From contig NZ_FNWD01000002.1 in assembly GCF_900104655.1 (NCBI RefSeq), positions 2,278,246-2,342,245 on the forward strand: a stretch of 64,000 nt of DNA. Reading direction: 5' to 3'. The DNA is from Millionella massiliensis. Lineage in GTDB: Bacteria > Bacteroidota > Bacteroidia > Bacteroidales > Rikenellaceae. Position numbers and translations under genes: made by a program. Below, piece after piece: positions 63,923-64,000 of the stretch (position 1 is the first letter of the stretch; each line of letters begins with the position of its first letter). Under the pieces are notes generated by a model that saw only the letters and a list, made by a program, of their open reading frames with translations, made no database searches and was not told the DNA's origin.

Positions 63923-64000
63923 ATCTGATAGTAAAACGTAAATACGAGCCTTTATATTGGGTCATGAAAATATTCGGAAAAAATATTCCGAAATAGGATT

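Overview
The window looks like chromosome of a member of the Bacteroidota, most likely a high-GC Rikenellaceae (Alistipes-like) gut bacterium. This rests on the LpxC-FabZ fusion, the PUR/DUF3276 and DUF4286 proteins, an NVEALA/beta-propeller cassette, short AR-less NusA, and many promoters of the Bacteroidota type (TTTG, 19-20 nt, TAnnTTTG). The species is inference. Most of the window is housekeeping sequence in short operons on both strands, with clear intrinsic terminators and G-rich spacers. Three islands look accessory.

Layout. 1-2.2 kb: the N-terminal part of a tyrosine recombinase running off the left edge, then a TrkA-type K+ regulator and an outer-membrane barrel protein. 2.3-11 kb: a POT peptide transporter, an NYN RNase-like protein fused to a cold-shock domain, rsmI, mnmA, a PUR nucleic-acid-binding protein and a DUF389 membrane protein. 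11.3-15.7 kb: a lipoprotein with two transglutaminase-like units (the second apparently dead), then a convergent NVEALA / TolB-like propeller / NVEALA operon. 15.9-22.4 kb: DUF368 (undecaprenyl-phosphate translocase family), aroE, a threonine-aldolase-like enzyme, trkH and a TonB. 22.9-30.5 kb: lpxC-fabZ and lpxA (lipid A), then the rimP-nusA-infB operon with a structured leader.

30.6-33.7 kb: a tight three-gene operon in an AT-rich setting: a lipoprotein with a glycine-zipper tail, a small membrane protein and an O-antigen-ligase-like (Wzy_C) protein with a TPR-like tail. Its only convincing promoter has a run of 16 T between the -33 and -7 boxes, which suggests phase variation. 33.9-47.6 kb: gltX, a secreted orphan, dnaX (with an A10 tract whose slippage would produce a gamma-like short form), rplU-rpmA, serS, a DUF4286 gene with a GH31 glycosidase, and clpB. 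48-52 kb: an overlapping operon of ABC permease, menaquinone methyltransferase, lipoprotein, SPOR-like protein and comF; then tRNA-His. 52.3-64 kb: Hsp20, an outer-membrane protein, a zinc metalloprotease, panB, mdh, gcvH, a GH20 hexosaminidase and MsrB-MsrA.

The best candidates for undescribed biology are the switchable lipoprotein/ligase operon (30.7-33.7 kb), the dnaX slippery tract (38.03 kb), the NVEALA cassette (14.0-15.8 kb), a degenerate 17-bp repeat (62.8 kb) and a possible structured RNA (4.65-4.75 kb). All assignments come from reading the sequence; no database search was run.
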